Shown: positions 1 to 6,771, numbered from the stretch's first letter. The stretch: DNA of 14,902 bases from DASQPR01 sp035713725 (GCA_035713725.1 DASTMZ010000158.1:1-14902); one strand, 5' to 3'. Translations and numbers: made by a program. The notes: generated by a model not told the origin, from the letters alone.

Positions 1-45
1 ATGTGCGGTGCCTCACCTTGTTAACCGGCGCTGACCAGCGAAGAT

Positions 46-65
46 CCGTCCACAAGTTATCCACA
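46..65 (+). promoter_or_regulatory. Tandem pair of DnaA boxes
   Basis: CCGTCCACA at 46-54 is followed by a perfect TTATCCACA at 57-65. Both are on the plus strand and their starts are 11 bp apart, about one helical turn. The second matches the E. coli consensus TTATNCACA; the first matches the actinobacterial form TTGTCCACA at 7 of 9 positions. Confidence 0.8.
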
Positions 66-237
66 CCCTGTGTATCGGCATGATCTCCGTTGACACGCGC
101 CGCCCACCCCCGCGCATCATGGCTCAGCAGGCCATATGGCCAGCGATCACAGTTACCGAGCGTGTTGACCGCGTTGTACGGTTCTGGGGCACATGTACGT
201 CGTCGGTTATGTCGAATAGACCGGCACCGTAACAGCG

Positions 238-288
238 ATATCCACAACGACTCAACCGTCATCCACAGGACGGCTCTCGTTGTCCACA
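238..288 (+). promoter_or_regulatory. Triplet of DnaA boxes at 21-bp spacing
   Basis: ATATCCACA (238-246), TCATCCACA (259-267) and TTGTCCACA (280-288) lie in the same orientation with starts exactly 21 bp apart, two helical turns, so bound DnaA molecules would sit on one face of the DNA. The last is the canonical streptomycete DnaA box; the others differ from TTATCCACA by one base each. Confidence 0.8.
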
Positions 289-487
289 TGATCGGATCAT
301 CGAGTGCGCCGCTCAGCCGGGGTCGCCCGGCGTGTGGCGCGCGGCCCGTGATTGGCCGGTTGCCGCGGTACACCCGGCAGGCTTCCGGACGCCTCCGCCG
401 GCCGTCCGGTCGGATGGACATGTCGGTGGATTGATCGGCAGGGTGCTTGTAAGGGCGTGCCACAGAACCAACGAACAAACGTCTGTT

Positions 488-516
488 TTGACGCTCTCCG
501 CCCGTCCGCGTACGCT
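488..516 (+). promoter_or_regulatory. Probable sigma70-type promoter for rpmH
   Basis: TTGACG (488-493), a 17-bp spacer and TACGCT (511-516) match the -35 and the actinobacterial -10 (TANNNT). A start near 523 would give a leader of about 215 nt before the rpmH GTG. This is the best promoter match I found in the window and would drive rpmH-rnpA-yidD-yidC. Confidence 0.65.
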
Positions 517-620
517 GGATTGGTTGTTCAGACCCTGTCTGTAACGATTCGGGGTCCGCGACCGGGTATTGCTATGCCGGGTCCCCCATCCCATGGGTGA
601 ACTCGACCGGTCCGCCCGAC

Positions 621-649
621 CCGATGTCGACGCTTGCGACTGACATCGG
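621..649 (+). other. Hairpin in the rpmH leader
   Basis: CCGATGTC (621-628) pairs perfectly with GACATCGG (642-649) around a 13-nt loop. An alternative inner pairing of GTCG (626-629) with CGAC (637-640) is possible. No T tract follows, so it is not an intrinsic terminator. It lies about 90 nt upstream of the rpmH start and could modulate expression or mRNA stability; function unknown. Confidence 0.4.
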
Positions 650-738
650 CGCCAGGAACGCCAACGTGACACCCGACCCACCTTGCTGTGCCAGTTCGTC
701 GCCGTGCGCGACGGCGAGACGAAGACGGAGTGCCCAAC

Positions 739-876
739 GTGAGCAAGCGCACGTACCAGCCGAACAACCGCCGACGCGCGAAGACCCACGGCTTCCGGCT
801 GCGCATGCGCACGCGCGCCGGTCGCGCGATCCTCTCGGCACGCCGGGCCAAGGGTCGCGCACGCCTGTCGGTCTGA
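739..876 (+). CDS. rpmH: 50S ribosomal protein L34
   Basis: This encodes a 45-residue, strongly basic protein matching bacterial L34 along its whole length: the N-terminus SKRTYQPNNRRRAKTHGFR is the family signature and is followed by the usual RMRTRAGRAIL segment and Arg/Lys-rich tail. L34 binds 23S rRNA in the large ribosomal subunit. The GTG at 739 is chosen because it gives the family's exact N-terminus and has GGAG at 727-730 eight bases upstream; an ATG further up in frame (688) would add 17 residues foreign to L34. It is the first gene of a cluster with rnpA, yidD and yidC, which follow with short gaps or overlaps. The upstream promoter at 488-516 probably drives it. Confidence 0.97.
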   Translation: MSKRTYQPNNRRRAKTHGFRLRMRTRAGRAILSARRAKGRARLSV

Positions 877-897
877 GGCCGGCTCGGGTCCGCCGAC

Positions 898-1305
898 ATG
901 CTGGCTGCCGCCGAACGCCTGCGGAACCGTGGTGACTTCGCCACCACGGTCGCGCGCGGCCGCCGGTCGGCGCGCGGGTCAATCGTGATACACCTCGCCA
1001 ATTCGGCATATTCCCCCAATGCCGGGCACACCCCCAATCCGGTACGTTCCGATGAGCCGCAACGCCCATCGCGTGCCGGATTCGTCGTTTCTCGAGCGGT
1101 CGGTGGCGCCGTGGTGCGCAATCGGGTTCGCCGGCGACTGCGGCATCTCATCCGTCCCCGTCTCGCCGCGCTGCCGGCCGGGACGGACATCGTCGTGCGC
1201 GCGCTTCCGCTAGCGGCGACCCAACCGTACGAGTCGCTCGCTTATGATCTTGATCGGGCACTCGCGGCCGCAAGCCGCGATCCGACCGGGCGGAGGGCGA
1301 CGTGA
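898..1305 (+). CDS. rnpA: Ribonuclease P protein component
   Basis: This 135-residue basic protein is the protein subunit of RNase P, which assists the catalytic RNA in removing 5' leaders from precursor tRNAs. The N-terminus (ERLRNRGDFATTVARGRR) is the usual RnpA opening, and the RNR-type RNA-binding signature is visible as GGAVVRNRVRRRLRHL in the middle. Between about residues 37 and 60 it has a proline/serine-rich loop that lengthens the strand region compared with compact RnpA proteins; such insertions occur in actinobacteria. It starts 21 bases after rpmH without a strong ribosome binding site, suggesting coupling. Its TGA overlaps the GTG of yidD by 4 nt (GTGA). Confidence 0.95.
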   Translation: MLAAAERLRNRGDFATTVARGRRSARGSIVIHLANSAYSPNAGHTPNPVRSDEPQRPSRAGFVVSRAVGGAVVRNRVRRRLRHLIRPRLAALPAGTDIVVRALPLAATQPYESLAYDLDRALAAASRDPTGRRAT

Positions 1306-1625
1306 CGATCGACACGCCTGCCGTGCCGCCCAGTGCCGGCGCGGCGGTGCACGACCACGGCACGACTGTCGGGCCGGTTGCCCGTGTGCTGTTGTGGCCC
1401 ATCATCGCGTACCGTCGTTGGATAAGCCCGGCATTGCCGGCGCGATGCCGGTTCTACCCGTCATGCAGTGCGTACGCCGTTGAGGCGATATCCACGCACG
1501 GCGTGCTGCGTGGCCTCGGTCTTGCAACCTGGCGGCTGCTGCGCTGCCAACCCTTTAACCGGGGCGGGTACGACCCCGTGCCGGCCCGGCGAGCACACGG
1601 AAAACGGAGTCAGACAGCGCCATGA
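1302..1625 (+). CDS. yidD: Membrane protein insertion efficiency factor YidD
   Basis: This 107-residue protein carries the YidD core: an amphipathic/hydrophobic segment ending in YRRWISPALPARCRFYPSC, then the conserved SAYAVEAI helix and the RCQPFNRGGYDPVP motif, with the three conserved cysteines in CRFYPSC and RCQPF. YidD is a small membrane-associated factor that aids YidC/Sec-dependent insertion of inner-membrane proteins. The first 25 or so residues are a poorly conserved extension. GTG at 1302 is chosen for GGAGGG at 1292-1297 and the 4-nt overlap with rnpA. The end overlaps the first ATG of yidC (ATGA), consistent with coupled translation and shared function. Confidence 0.94.
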   Translation: MTIDTPAVPPSAGAAVHDHGTTVGPVARVLLWPIIAYRRWISPALPARCRFYPSCSAYAVEAISTHGVLRGLGLATWRLLRCQPFNRGGYDPVPARRAHGKRSQTAP

Positions 1626-2710
1626 TGGGATGGATCTACACGGGGATCTCCTGGATCCTGCTGAAGTGGCACTCGCTCTGGCACGCGATCGGCGTCGGTG
1701 ACTGGCTCGGCACGAATTGGGACTGGATCCTCGCGATCGTCTTCCTGGTGCTCACCATCCGCGTCATCCTCTTCCCGGTCTTCGTCAAGCAGATCAAATC
1801 GCAGCGGGCCATGCAGGCGCTGCAGCCACAGATCGCGAAACTCCGCGAGCAATACAAGAACGATCGGCAAGGTCTGCAGCGCGCGCAGATGGAGCTGATG
1901 AAAGAGGAGAACGCCAACCCGTTGATGGGTTGCCTGCCGCTGGTCGTGCAGATCCCGGTGTTCATCGGTCTGTTCCACGTGCTGCGCCACCTCAAGCCGA
2001 GCATGTCGGTCCACGGTCAGCAGCTCTACGGCTGGACGACGGATCAGTTCGAGAGCGCTTCGACCGCGAAGTTGTTCGGTGCGCCGATCTCGGCCGCGTT
2101 CCGGTCGAGCAAGGTCGACATCGTCGGCCTCGGGTCGACTCAGGCGAACGTCTGGCTAGTCACCGCGCTGCTCGTGGTGATCATGATTGTCACGACGTTC
2201 CTCACGCAGTACCAGATGATCAAGAAGACCGGCTGGTCGACGGATCAGAACCAGCGGATGATCCAGAAGCTGATGCTCTACGGCGTCCCGGCCGGTCTGC
2301 TGTTCTCCGGCACGTTCTTCCCGATCGGCGTGGTCATCTACTGGGTGACGACGAACGTGTTCACGCTCGGCCAGCAGCAATACGTGCTGCGCAAGTTCCC
2401 ACCGCCGGTGAACGTGGACACCAGCATCGGAGTGGGTAAGTTGTTCGGCCACAAGAAGGCCGAGGAGGCGCAGGGTGGCGCCGCGCAGCGCGGCGCAGCA
2501 CAGCGCAGCCAAGGGCAACGTGGTCCGGCGCAACGTGGGCCTGCTCAGGGGAAGCCCGGACCTGCGAAGGCTGGTGCCCGTAATGTGAAGAACGGCAAGC
2601 CCGTCACCAACGGCGCGCCGGTTGCAAAGCCAACGGTCGCGCCGCCCAAGGTCGGTGCGAAGCCGACCAACCCAAAGAAGGGCAACGCCGCGAAGCGGCT
2701 GTCGAGTTGA
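1622..2710 (+). CDS. yidC: YidC/Oxa1 family membrane protein insertase
   Basis: This 362-residue polytopic membrane protein is the YidC insertase, which integrates and folds membrane proteins alone or with SecYEG. The first core transmembrane segment (about 33-55) contains the conserved groove arginine, Arg47, in LTIRVILFP. A charged cytoplasmic hairpin follows (about 56-98), then NPLMGCLPLVVQIPVFIGLF (99-118) and further hydrophobic segments up to about 255. There is no cleavable lipoprotein signal, as expected for the actinobacterial type. The last 85 residues are a Gly/Ala/Gln/Arg/Lys-rich basic tail with repeated AQRG units, likely cytoplasmic and ribosome- or RNA-contacting by analogy with other basic YidC tails. 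ATG 1622 (GGAG at 1606-1609) or ATG 1625 could be the start. Confidence 0.95.
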   Translation: MMGWIYTGISWILLKWHSLWHAIGVGDWLGTNWDWILAIVFLVLTIRVILFPVFVKQIKSQRAMQALQPQIAKLREQYKNDRQGLQRAQMELMKEENANPLMGCLPLVVQIPVFIGLFHVLRHLKPSMSVHGQQLYGWTTDQFESASTAKLFGAPISAAFRSSKVDIVGLGSTQANVWLVTALLVVIMIVTTFLTQYQMIKKTGWSTDQNQRMIQKLMLYGVPAGLLFSGTFFPIGVVIYWVTTNVFTLGQQQYVLRKFPPPVNVDTSIGVGKLFGHKKAEEAQGGAAQRGAAQRSQGQRGPAQRGPAQGKPGPAKAGARNVKNGKPVTNGAPVAKPTVAPPKVGAKPTNPKKGNAAKRLSS

Positions 2711-2718
2711 CGCGACGG

Positions 2719-2762
2719 CCGCCCGTACCGGATGGATGAACTCACCAATCCGGTACGGGCGG
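2719..2762 (+). terminator. Strong hairpin after yidC (terminator-like, no T tract)
   Basis: A perfect 15-bp inverted repeat (2719-2733 with 2748-2762) surrounds a 14-nt loop, starting 8 bases after the yidC stop. No T run follows. Tail-less hairpins are often read as terminators or 3' stabilisers in actinobacteria. It could end the rpmH-yidC transcript or partly uncouple it from jag. Confidence 0.5.
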
Positions 2763-2890
2763 TGTCGGCGCGCCTCAAGCGGTGGCAGAGCGGAGTCGCC
2801 TGATATGCAGGCGTCCCCGGGGCGAGATGGTGTGGAGCCAGCCCGACGAGCCGGGGCTACCGGAACGGTGAGCACAACGGAGATGACAAC

Positions 2891-3418
2891 GTGACCGACA
2901 CCAGTACGCCCCCCGTGTCCGATGCCGAAGCTGGCACGGAGACCGAACGGAGCAGCAGCGACAGCGAGTTGTTCGCGCAGAGCGAGGTGGCCGCGGACTA
3001 CGTGGAGGGCCTGCTCGACATCCTCGACTACGACGGTGACATCGACGAGGTCGTGCAAGCGGGGCGACCCGTGGTGGAGGTTGTCGGGGAGCGCCTGGAC
3101 ACGTTGGTCGGACAACGTGGCGCGACGCTAGAGGCGCTGCAGGAGCTCACTAGGTTGGCGATCTACCGGCAGACCGGGTCGCCGTCGCGACTCCTGCTCG
3201 ATGTCGGCGGTTATCGCGAGACGCGTCGCAAGGAGTTGGTGGCGATCGCGAAAAACGCCGCCGAGCGAGTCAAGCAGCACGGCGAGCCCGTGCGACTCGA
3301 GGCGATGAACGCGTTCGAGCGCAAGTGCGTGCACGACGTGATCAACGCGACCGCGGGCGTGGAAAGCGAGTCGGAGGGTGTCGAGCCGCATCGCCGCATC
3401 GTCGTCCACCCGGTGTGA
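2891..3418 (+). CDS. jag: Jag/KhpB family RNA-binding protein (KH and R3H domains)
   Basis: This 175-residue acidic protein is the single-stranded-nucleic-acid-binding Jag (SpoIIIJ-associated, KhpB) protein. After a disordered acidic N-terminus (1-35) comes a KH domain with the GxxG loop at GQRG (74-77) and the family block GATLEALQELTRLAIYRQTG. The R3H domain follows with the signature Arg144-x3-His148 (ERKCVH) and the terminal GVESESEGVEPHRRIVVHP. In firmicutes KhpB partners KhpA and affects cell-wall elongation and division; its exact role in actinobacteria is less clear. The GTG start has GGAG at 2879-2882, eight bases upstream. There is no Jag-N domain. The stop overlaps the likely rsmG start by 4 nt (GTGA). 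Confidence 0.92.
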   Translation: MTDTSTPPVSDAEAGTETERSSSDSELFAQSEVAADYVEGLLDILDYDGDIDEVVQAGRPVVEVVGERLDTLVGQRGATLEALQELTRLAIYRQTGSPSRLLLDVGGYRETRRKELVAIAKNAAERVKQHGEPVRLEAMNAFERKCVHDVINATAGVESESEGVEPHRRIVVHPV

Positions 3419-4401
3419 CCGCGCGAGGTTCTGAGTCAGACCGAGACGCCACCTCGCCGTCGGCGGGGTCGCCGGCTCCAACGGATTCGCAGTCCACGCC
3501 GGAGGGGTCTCGGTCCGCGCGGCTGCGAGCCATGTCTTCGTCCGCCGCGGGTTCGCGGTCGCCGTCGGAATCTTCGTCTGCGGGTTCGCGGTCTGCGGGT
3601 TCGCCGTCGGGGGCGGGACCGCCGTCGGGGGCGGGACCGCCGTCCTCCGTTTCACCGAGCGACAACCCGGGATCTATCAACGAGTTCGCCGTCGCGCCGC
3701 GCTCGTTGCGTGCGGCGGCCGAGTTCTACTTCGGCGACCGGATGGACCTCGCAGAGCGGTACGCGTCTCTCCTCGCGACCGACGGGGTGCTGCGCGGCGT
3801 CATCGGCCCTCGCGAAGCCGGCCGGATCTGGGATCGGCATTTGCTGAACTGTGCGGCGATCGAACGGGCGTTGCCACACGAGGCGTACGTGATCGACGTC
3901 GGCTCCGGTGCCGGGCTCCCGGGCATCGTGCTTGCGTTGGTGCGGCCGGACATTCACGTGGTGCTGGTCGAACCATTGTTGCGGCGCACCGCATTCCTCT
4001 CCGACATCCTCGATCGGTTGGGCATTGGGTCGCGCATCGACGTGATTCGCGGTCGGGCGGAAGAGATTGCCGCGCGCCCGACGATGTTTCACGTGAAACC
4101 AGCCGACGTAGTAACGGTTCGGGCCGTTGCGGCACTCGATCGGTTGGCCGCGTGGTGCCTGCCGCTCCTTGCCGTCGGTGGTCGGCTCGTGGCGATGAAG
4201 GGCATTTCCGCCAGCGACGAGGTCACTGCGCACCGAGAGGCCGTCACCCGGGCCGGCGGTGGCGATCCGACGATCCATCGGTACGGCGACGGAACGCTTC
4301 CCGAGCCGACGGTCACGATCGAGGTGATCCGGGAACGGGGAGTGGCTCCCACCGTGTCCGATGGCCGCCGGGCGGAGCGACGTGGTCGTCGCGGGCGCTG
4401 A
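3415..4401 (+). CDS. rsmG: 16S rRNA (guanine-N7)-methyltransferase RsmG with long disordered N-terminus
   Basis: The C-terminal 220 residues are a clear RsmG (GidB): FYFGDRMDLAERYASLLA, the IGPREAGRIWDRHLLNCA block, the SAM-binding loop VIDVGSGAGLPG (159-170), VEPLLRRTAFL and VRAVAALDRLAAW. RsmG uses S-adenosylmethionine to methylate N7 of the 16S rRNA guanine equivalent to E. coli G527; its loss gives low-level streptomycin resistance. If translation starts at GTG 3415, overlapping the jag stop, the protein is 328 residues, with about 85 N-terminal residues of Ser/Pro/Gly/Ala repeats, against roughly 210-240 for typical members. An ATG at 3532 (289 residues) is an alternative but lacks a nearby ribosome binding site. 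A near-perfect parS site lies in the coding sequence and encodes MFHVKP (224-229). Confidence 0.93.
   Translation: MTARGSESDRDATSPSAGSPAPTDSQSTPEGSRSARLRAMSSSAAGSRSPSESSSAGSRSAGSPSGAGPPSGAGPPSSVSPSDNPGSINEFAVAPRSLRAAAEFYFGDRMDLAERYASLLATDGVLRGVIGPREAGRIWDRHLLNCAAIERALPHEAYVIDVGSGAGLPGIVLALVRPDIHVVLVEPLLRRTAFLSDILDRLGIGSRIDVIRGRAEEIAARPTMFHVKPADVVTVRAVAALDRLAAWCLPLLAVGGRLVAMKGISASDEVTAHREAVTRAGGGDPTIHRYGDGTLPEPTVTIEVIRERGVAPTVSDGRRAERRGRRGR
3603..3644 (+). repeat. 18-bp tandem repeat inside rsmG
   Basis: GCCGTCGGGGGCGGGACC occurs twice head to tail (3603-3620 and 3621-3638), with a further 6 bases. It encodes the PSGAGP repeats of the disordered RsmG N-terminus. The preceding 60 bases also contain repeated GCGGGTTCGCGGTC words. 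The length is a multiple of three, so copy changes keep the frame. Confidence 0.85.
4085..4100 (+). promoter_or_regulatory. parS site within rsmG
   Basis: TGTTTCACGTGAAACC matches the universal parS consensus TGTTTCACGTGAAACA at 15 of 16 positions, and its core is palindromic. It is the ParB-binding centromere sequence. It is read in frame as MFHVKP within RsmG, so it must serve as both codons and binding site. Confidence 0.92.
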
Positions 4402-4873
4402 GGTACGTCTCACGGTCGGCCGCTGTACAGCCCCCGATCGGCGCCGGCAACACCCTCGGTTTGCGAACCACGGCGACGGCGGTGGACTAGTCCGGCCGAA
4501 CGTCGGTATGAATAGATGCGGCCGGCCGCGAGACTGGACGTCGCGTGTGCCGAGCTGTGGTCGGTGTCCCGGCGCGGGCCCGATGGTGGCGGGTTTCGTC
4601 GTGCGGCAGGGCGTCGTGCCAATTTGGGTGTGGCGACGGACACTGGCGGATAGAGGCGTGCGGCGGATTCGCCGGCTCCGGCGGAGGGTGGGCGATGCGG
4701 GAGTGAGCGCGTGATGTGGATGGGGCGGTTGAGTGTTCCGCCACGTGAGTCCGGCGCGTTGTATGGTGGCGATTCCGCACTGTGTGGCCAGAGCGCACGG
4801 TGTGACGAGGCGGTGTGCGGCGAACCCGTGAGGCGACGTCCGGACCGGCTCGAGGTACGAGACAGGGGCGAGG
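4402..4873 (+). other. 472-bp rsmG-parA gap without a convincing gene
   Basis: I find no supported gene here. The open frames across it on either strand are arginine/proline-rich and resemble no family. A hairpin lies just after rsmG at 4413-4440. A lone TANNNT-type hexamer, TATGGT (4762-4767), could be a -10 for parAB, but no matching -35 precedes it. A CACGTG core at 4742-4747 has flanks too poor for parS. Confidence 0.5.
4413..4440 (+). terminator. Possible terminator hairpin after rsmG
   Basis: CGGTCGG (4413-4419) pairs with CCGATCG (4434-4440), one pair being G-T. Inside it GCT (4422-4424) pairs with AGC (4429-4431) across a CC/CC internal loop. It begins 12 bases after the rsmG stop. 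There is no T tract, so this is tentative. Confidence 0.35.
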
Positions 4874-5776
4874 ATGGCTGACGCTGACGTGTCACGTGAA
4901 ATCGATGACCCACCCCTGGCACAGGAGGCGAGGCGGGCCGTGGAGATCCTGAATCCGAGCGGCGAAATCACCATGCCGCGACCGGTTCGGCGGCGAATCA
5001 TGTGCGTCGCCAATCAGAAGGGCGGCGTCGGAAAGACGACCACCGCGGTGAACATCGCGGTGGCGCTCGCCCTCCACGGCAACCGGGTGCTCGTCATCGA
5101 TCTCGACCCACAGGGCAACGCGTCCACTGGCGTGAATGTGCCGCATCACGCTGGCGTACCCGACGTCTATGACTGCCTCATCGAGGGCGCGTCACTCGAA
5201 TCGGTGACACAGCCCGTGGACGGCATCCCGAATCTCTCGTGCGTGCCGGCCACCATCGATCTCGCTGGTGCCGAGATCGAGCTGGTGTCCGTGGTGGCAC
5301 GTGAATCACGTCTCGCTCGCGCGCTCCAGGCGTCGAGGGCCGAATATGACTACATATTCATCGACTGCCCACCGTCGCTCGGCCTGCTCACGGTCAACGC
5401 GCTCGTGGCGGCGCGCGAGGTCATGATTCCGATCCAGTGCGAGTACTACGCGCTGGAGGGCGTTCAGGCGCTCACGAGCAACATTGCTCTCGTGAAGTCT
5501 CACTTGAACCCGGCGCTCGATATCTCCACGGTGCTGCTGACCATGTACGACCGGCGTACCCGGCTCGCCGATCTCGTCGAGCAGGATGTCCGCGCGCACT
5601 TCGGCGACAAGGTGCTCCGATCGGTCATTCCGCGAAACGTACGGGTGTCCGAGGCGCCTAGCTACAGCCAGTCCGTCATGACGTACGACCCCGGTTCGCG
5701 AGGCGCGGTGAGCTACTTCGAGGCGGCCCAGGAGATCGCCATGCGTGGCGCGCGAATGGAAGGCGTAGGCGCATGA
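4874..5776 (+). CDS. parA: Chromosome-partitioning ATPase ParA (Soj)
   Basis: This 300-residue protein is the deviant Walker A ATPase of the chromosomal ParABS system. The deviant P-loop KGGVGKTT spans 49-56 with Lys54 and the signature Lys49; the Walker A' block is VIDLDPQGN (Asp76, Asp78) and the Walker B is FIDCPPSLG (Asp164). The C-terminal IPRNVRVSEAPSYSQSV block is typical of Soj. ATP-bound ParA dimers coat DNA non-specifically, and ParB-parS complexes follow the gradient, moving origins apart. The N-terminus is about 40 residues longer than minimal Soj, normal for actinobacteria. AGGGG at 4864-4868 precedes the ATG. Codons 5-10 (DVSREI) overlie a degraded parS. It overlaps parB by 4 nt (ATGA). 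Confidence 0.96.
   Translation: MADADVSREIDDPPLAQEARRAVEILNPSGEITMPRPVRRRIMCVANQKGGVGKTTTAVNIAVALALHGNRVLVIDLDPQGNASTGVNVPHHAGVPDVYDCLIEGASLESVTQPVDGIPNLSCVPATIDLAGAEIELVSVVARESRLARALQASRAEYDYIFIDCPPSLGLLTVNALVAAREVMIPIQCEYYALEGVQALTSNIALVKSHLNPALDISTVLLTMYDRRTRLADLVEQDVRAHFGDKVLRSVIPRNVRVSEAPSYSQSVMTYDPGSRGAVSYFEAAQEIAMRGARMEGVGA
4888..4903 (+). promoter_or_regulatory. Degenerate parS site at the start of parA
   Basis: CGTGTCACGTGAAATC matches parS at 12 of 16 positions with an intact CACGTG core. It is read in frame as VSRE within residues 6-9 of ParA; a consensus parS in this frame would read VSRET. It may bind ParB weakly or be a decayed site. Confidence 0.5.
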
Positions 5777-6723
5777 GCAAGCCTCGCGGGGGTCTCGGTC
5801 GCGGCCTCGGCGCGCTGATCCCGACCGCTCCGCCGCCGGCCGAGGGCGACGCAGGGGCCGAACCGGGCACCGGTGGCAGCCGTTCCGACGCCCACGCCAA
5901 CCAACTCGCGCCGGTGCCGGGTGCGCGGTTCGCCGAGATCCCGGTGGACTCGATTGTGCCGAACCCCAAGCAGCCGCGGCAGAACTTCGACGAGGCGGCG
6001 CTCGACGAGCTGCGGCAGTCGATCGAGTCGGTCGGTTTCCTCCAACCGATCGTGGTTCGCGAAACCGGCCTCGACAAGTTCGAGATCGTGATGGGTGAGC
6101 GGCGCTGGCGCGCGGCGCAGGCGATCGGCCGACAGCTCATTCCGGCGATCGTTCGTGACACTCGAGACGACGCGATGCTGCGCGACGCGTTGCTGGAGAA
6201 CATCCACCGCGCGAACCTGAACCCGCTCGAAGAGGCGGCCGCCTACCAACAGCTGCTTGAGGAGTTCGGCGCGACGCACGACGAACTCGCGCGCCGTATT
6301 GGTCGGAGCCGCCCGCTCATCTCCAACACGATCCGCCTGTTGAACCTCCCGACTCCGGTGCAACGTCGGGTCGCCGCGGGCGTGCTATCCGCCGGCCACG
6401 CGCGTGCATTGCTCGCGCTGGACGACCCGACCGAGCAAGAGGCGCTCGCCACCCGCATCGTCGCGGAGGGCCTGTCGGTGCGCGCGACGGAGGAACTCGT
6501 ACAGGTTGCCGGTGCCGGCGACACCAGTCGGGCCGCACCAACGCGGCGACGGCAGACCGCCGTACCGCGCGCGATGGCCGAGCTCGCCGAGCGGCTGTCG
6601 GATCGCTTCGACACCCGCGTGAAGATTGACGTCGGCCGGACCAAGGGCAAGATCGTCATCGAGTTCGGCAGCGTCGACGATCTCGAGCGGATCGTCGGAA
6701 TCTTCGGCGTCGAAGACGAGTAG
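5773..6723 (+). CDS. parB: Chromosome-partitioning protein ParB (Spo0J), CTP-dependent DNA clamp
   Basis: This 316-residue protein is chromosomal ParB. The N-terminal GLGRGLGALIP (7-17) is the ParA-interacting box. The ParB/Srx CTP-binding domain covers about 53-155 with GERRWRA (108-114) and ENIHRANLNPLEEA (142-155), the two nucleotide-binding signatures. A helix-turn-helix at about 168-190 (THDELARRIGRSRPLISNTIRLL) reads parS, and the C-terminal 60 residues form the dimerisation domain. ParB loads at parS, binds CTP, closes into a sliding clamp and recruits condensin. Residues 18-50 are a low-complexity linker. Its ATG overlaps the parA stop (ATGA) with GGAAGG at 5758-5763 upstream. A terminator follows directly. 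Confidence 0.97.
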   Translation: MSKPRGGLGRGLGALIPTAPPPAEGDAGAEPGTGGSRSDAHANQLAPVPGARFAEIPVDSIVPNPKQPRQNFDEAALDELRQSIESVGFLQPIVVRETGLDKFEIVMGERRWRAAQAIGRQLIPAIVRDTRDDAMLRDALLENIHRANLNPLEEAAAYQQLLEEFGATHDELARRIGRSRPLISNTIRLLNLPTPVQRRVAAGVLSAGHARALLALDDPTEQEALATRIVAEGLSVRATEELVQVAGAGDTSRAAPTRRRQTAVPRAMAELAERLSDRFDTRVKIDVGRTKGKIVIEFGSVDDLERIVGIFGVEDE

Positions 6724-6738
6724 TCCGCACCACGCATG

Positions 6739-6771
6739 AACGGGTCGGCCGCGACACGCGGTCGGCCCGTT
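6739..6771 (+). terminator. Intrinsic terminator of parAB
   Basis: Arms 6739-6753 and 6757-6771 form a 15-bp stem with two G-T pairs and a 3-nt loop. It begins 15 bases after the parB stop and is followed by ACTTTAT, a moderately T-rich tail. This is the best rho-independent terminator in the window. Confidence 0.8.

Larger units (their letters stand above)
1..738. other. dnaA-rpmH intergenic / origin-proximal control region
   Basis: This stretch before rpmH has no convincing gene; the open frames crossing it are short, arginine-rich and lack family features. It holds five DnaA boxes in the first 290 bases, a promoter at 488-516 and a structured leader. By actinobacterial synteny dnaA should start just left of position 1 and run leftward. 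On the minus strand a purine-rich GGTGAGG (positions 10-16) would suit a ribosome binding site for a start codon at or just beyond the left edge, but this is a guess. In streptomycetes and mycobacteria oriC proper lies between dnaA and dnaN, so this side may be the dnaA autoregulatory region or one half of a bipartite origin. Left of about 470 I see no clear promoter for dnaA. Confidence 0.75.

Noticed and set aside
90..120. TTGACA at 90-95 as a promoter
   Set aside because: The only -10 candidate, CATCAT at 115-120, is at 19-bp spacing and does not fit TANNNT.
528..1190. Long minus-strand open frames antisense to rpmH and rnpA
   Set aside because: They are arginine-rich mirror frames over confirmed rpmH and rnpA, typical of high-GC DNA, with no family features.
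4361..4714. 117-codon plus-strand frame in the rsmG-parA gap
   Set aside because: It begins inside rsmG in another frame, has no ribosome binding site and resembles no protein family.
3652..5013. 453-codon minus-strand open frame over rsmG, the gap and the start of parA
   Set aside because: It is antisense to two well-supported genes, has Pro/Arg/His-rich composition and no recognisable domain.
5293..5308. CACGTG core in parA as a further parS
   Set aside because: Only 11 of 16 positions match, and the flanks have lost the GTTTC/GAAAC arms.
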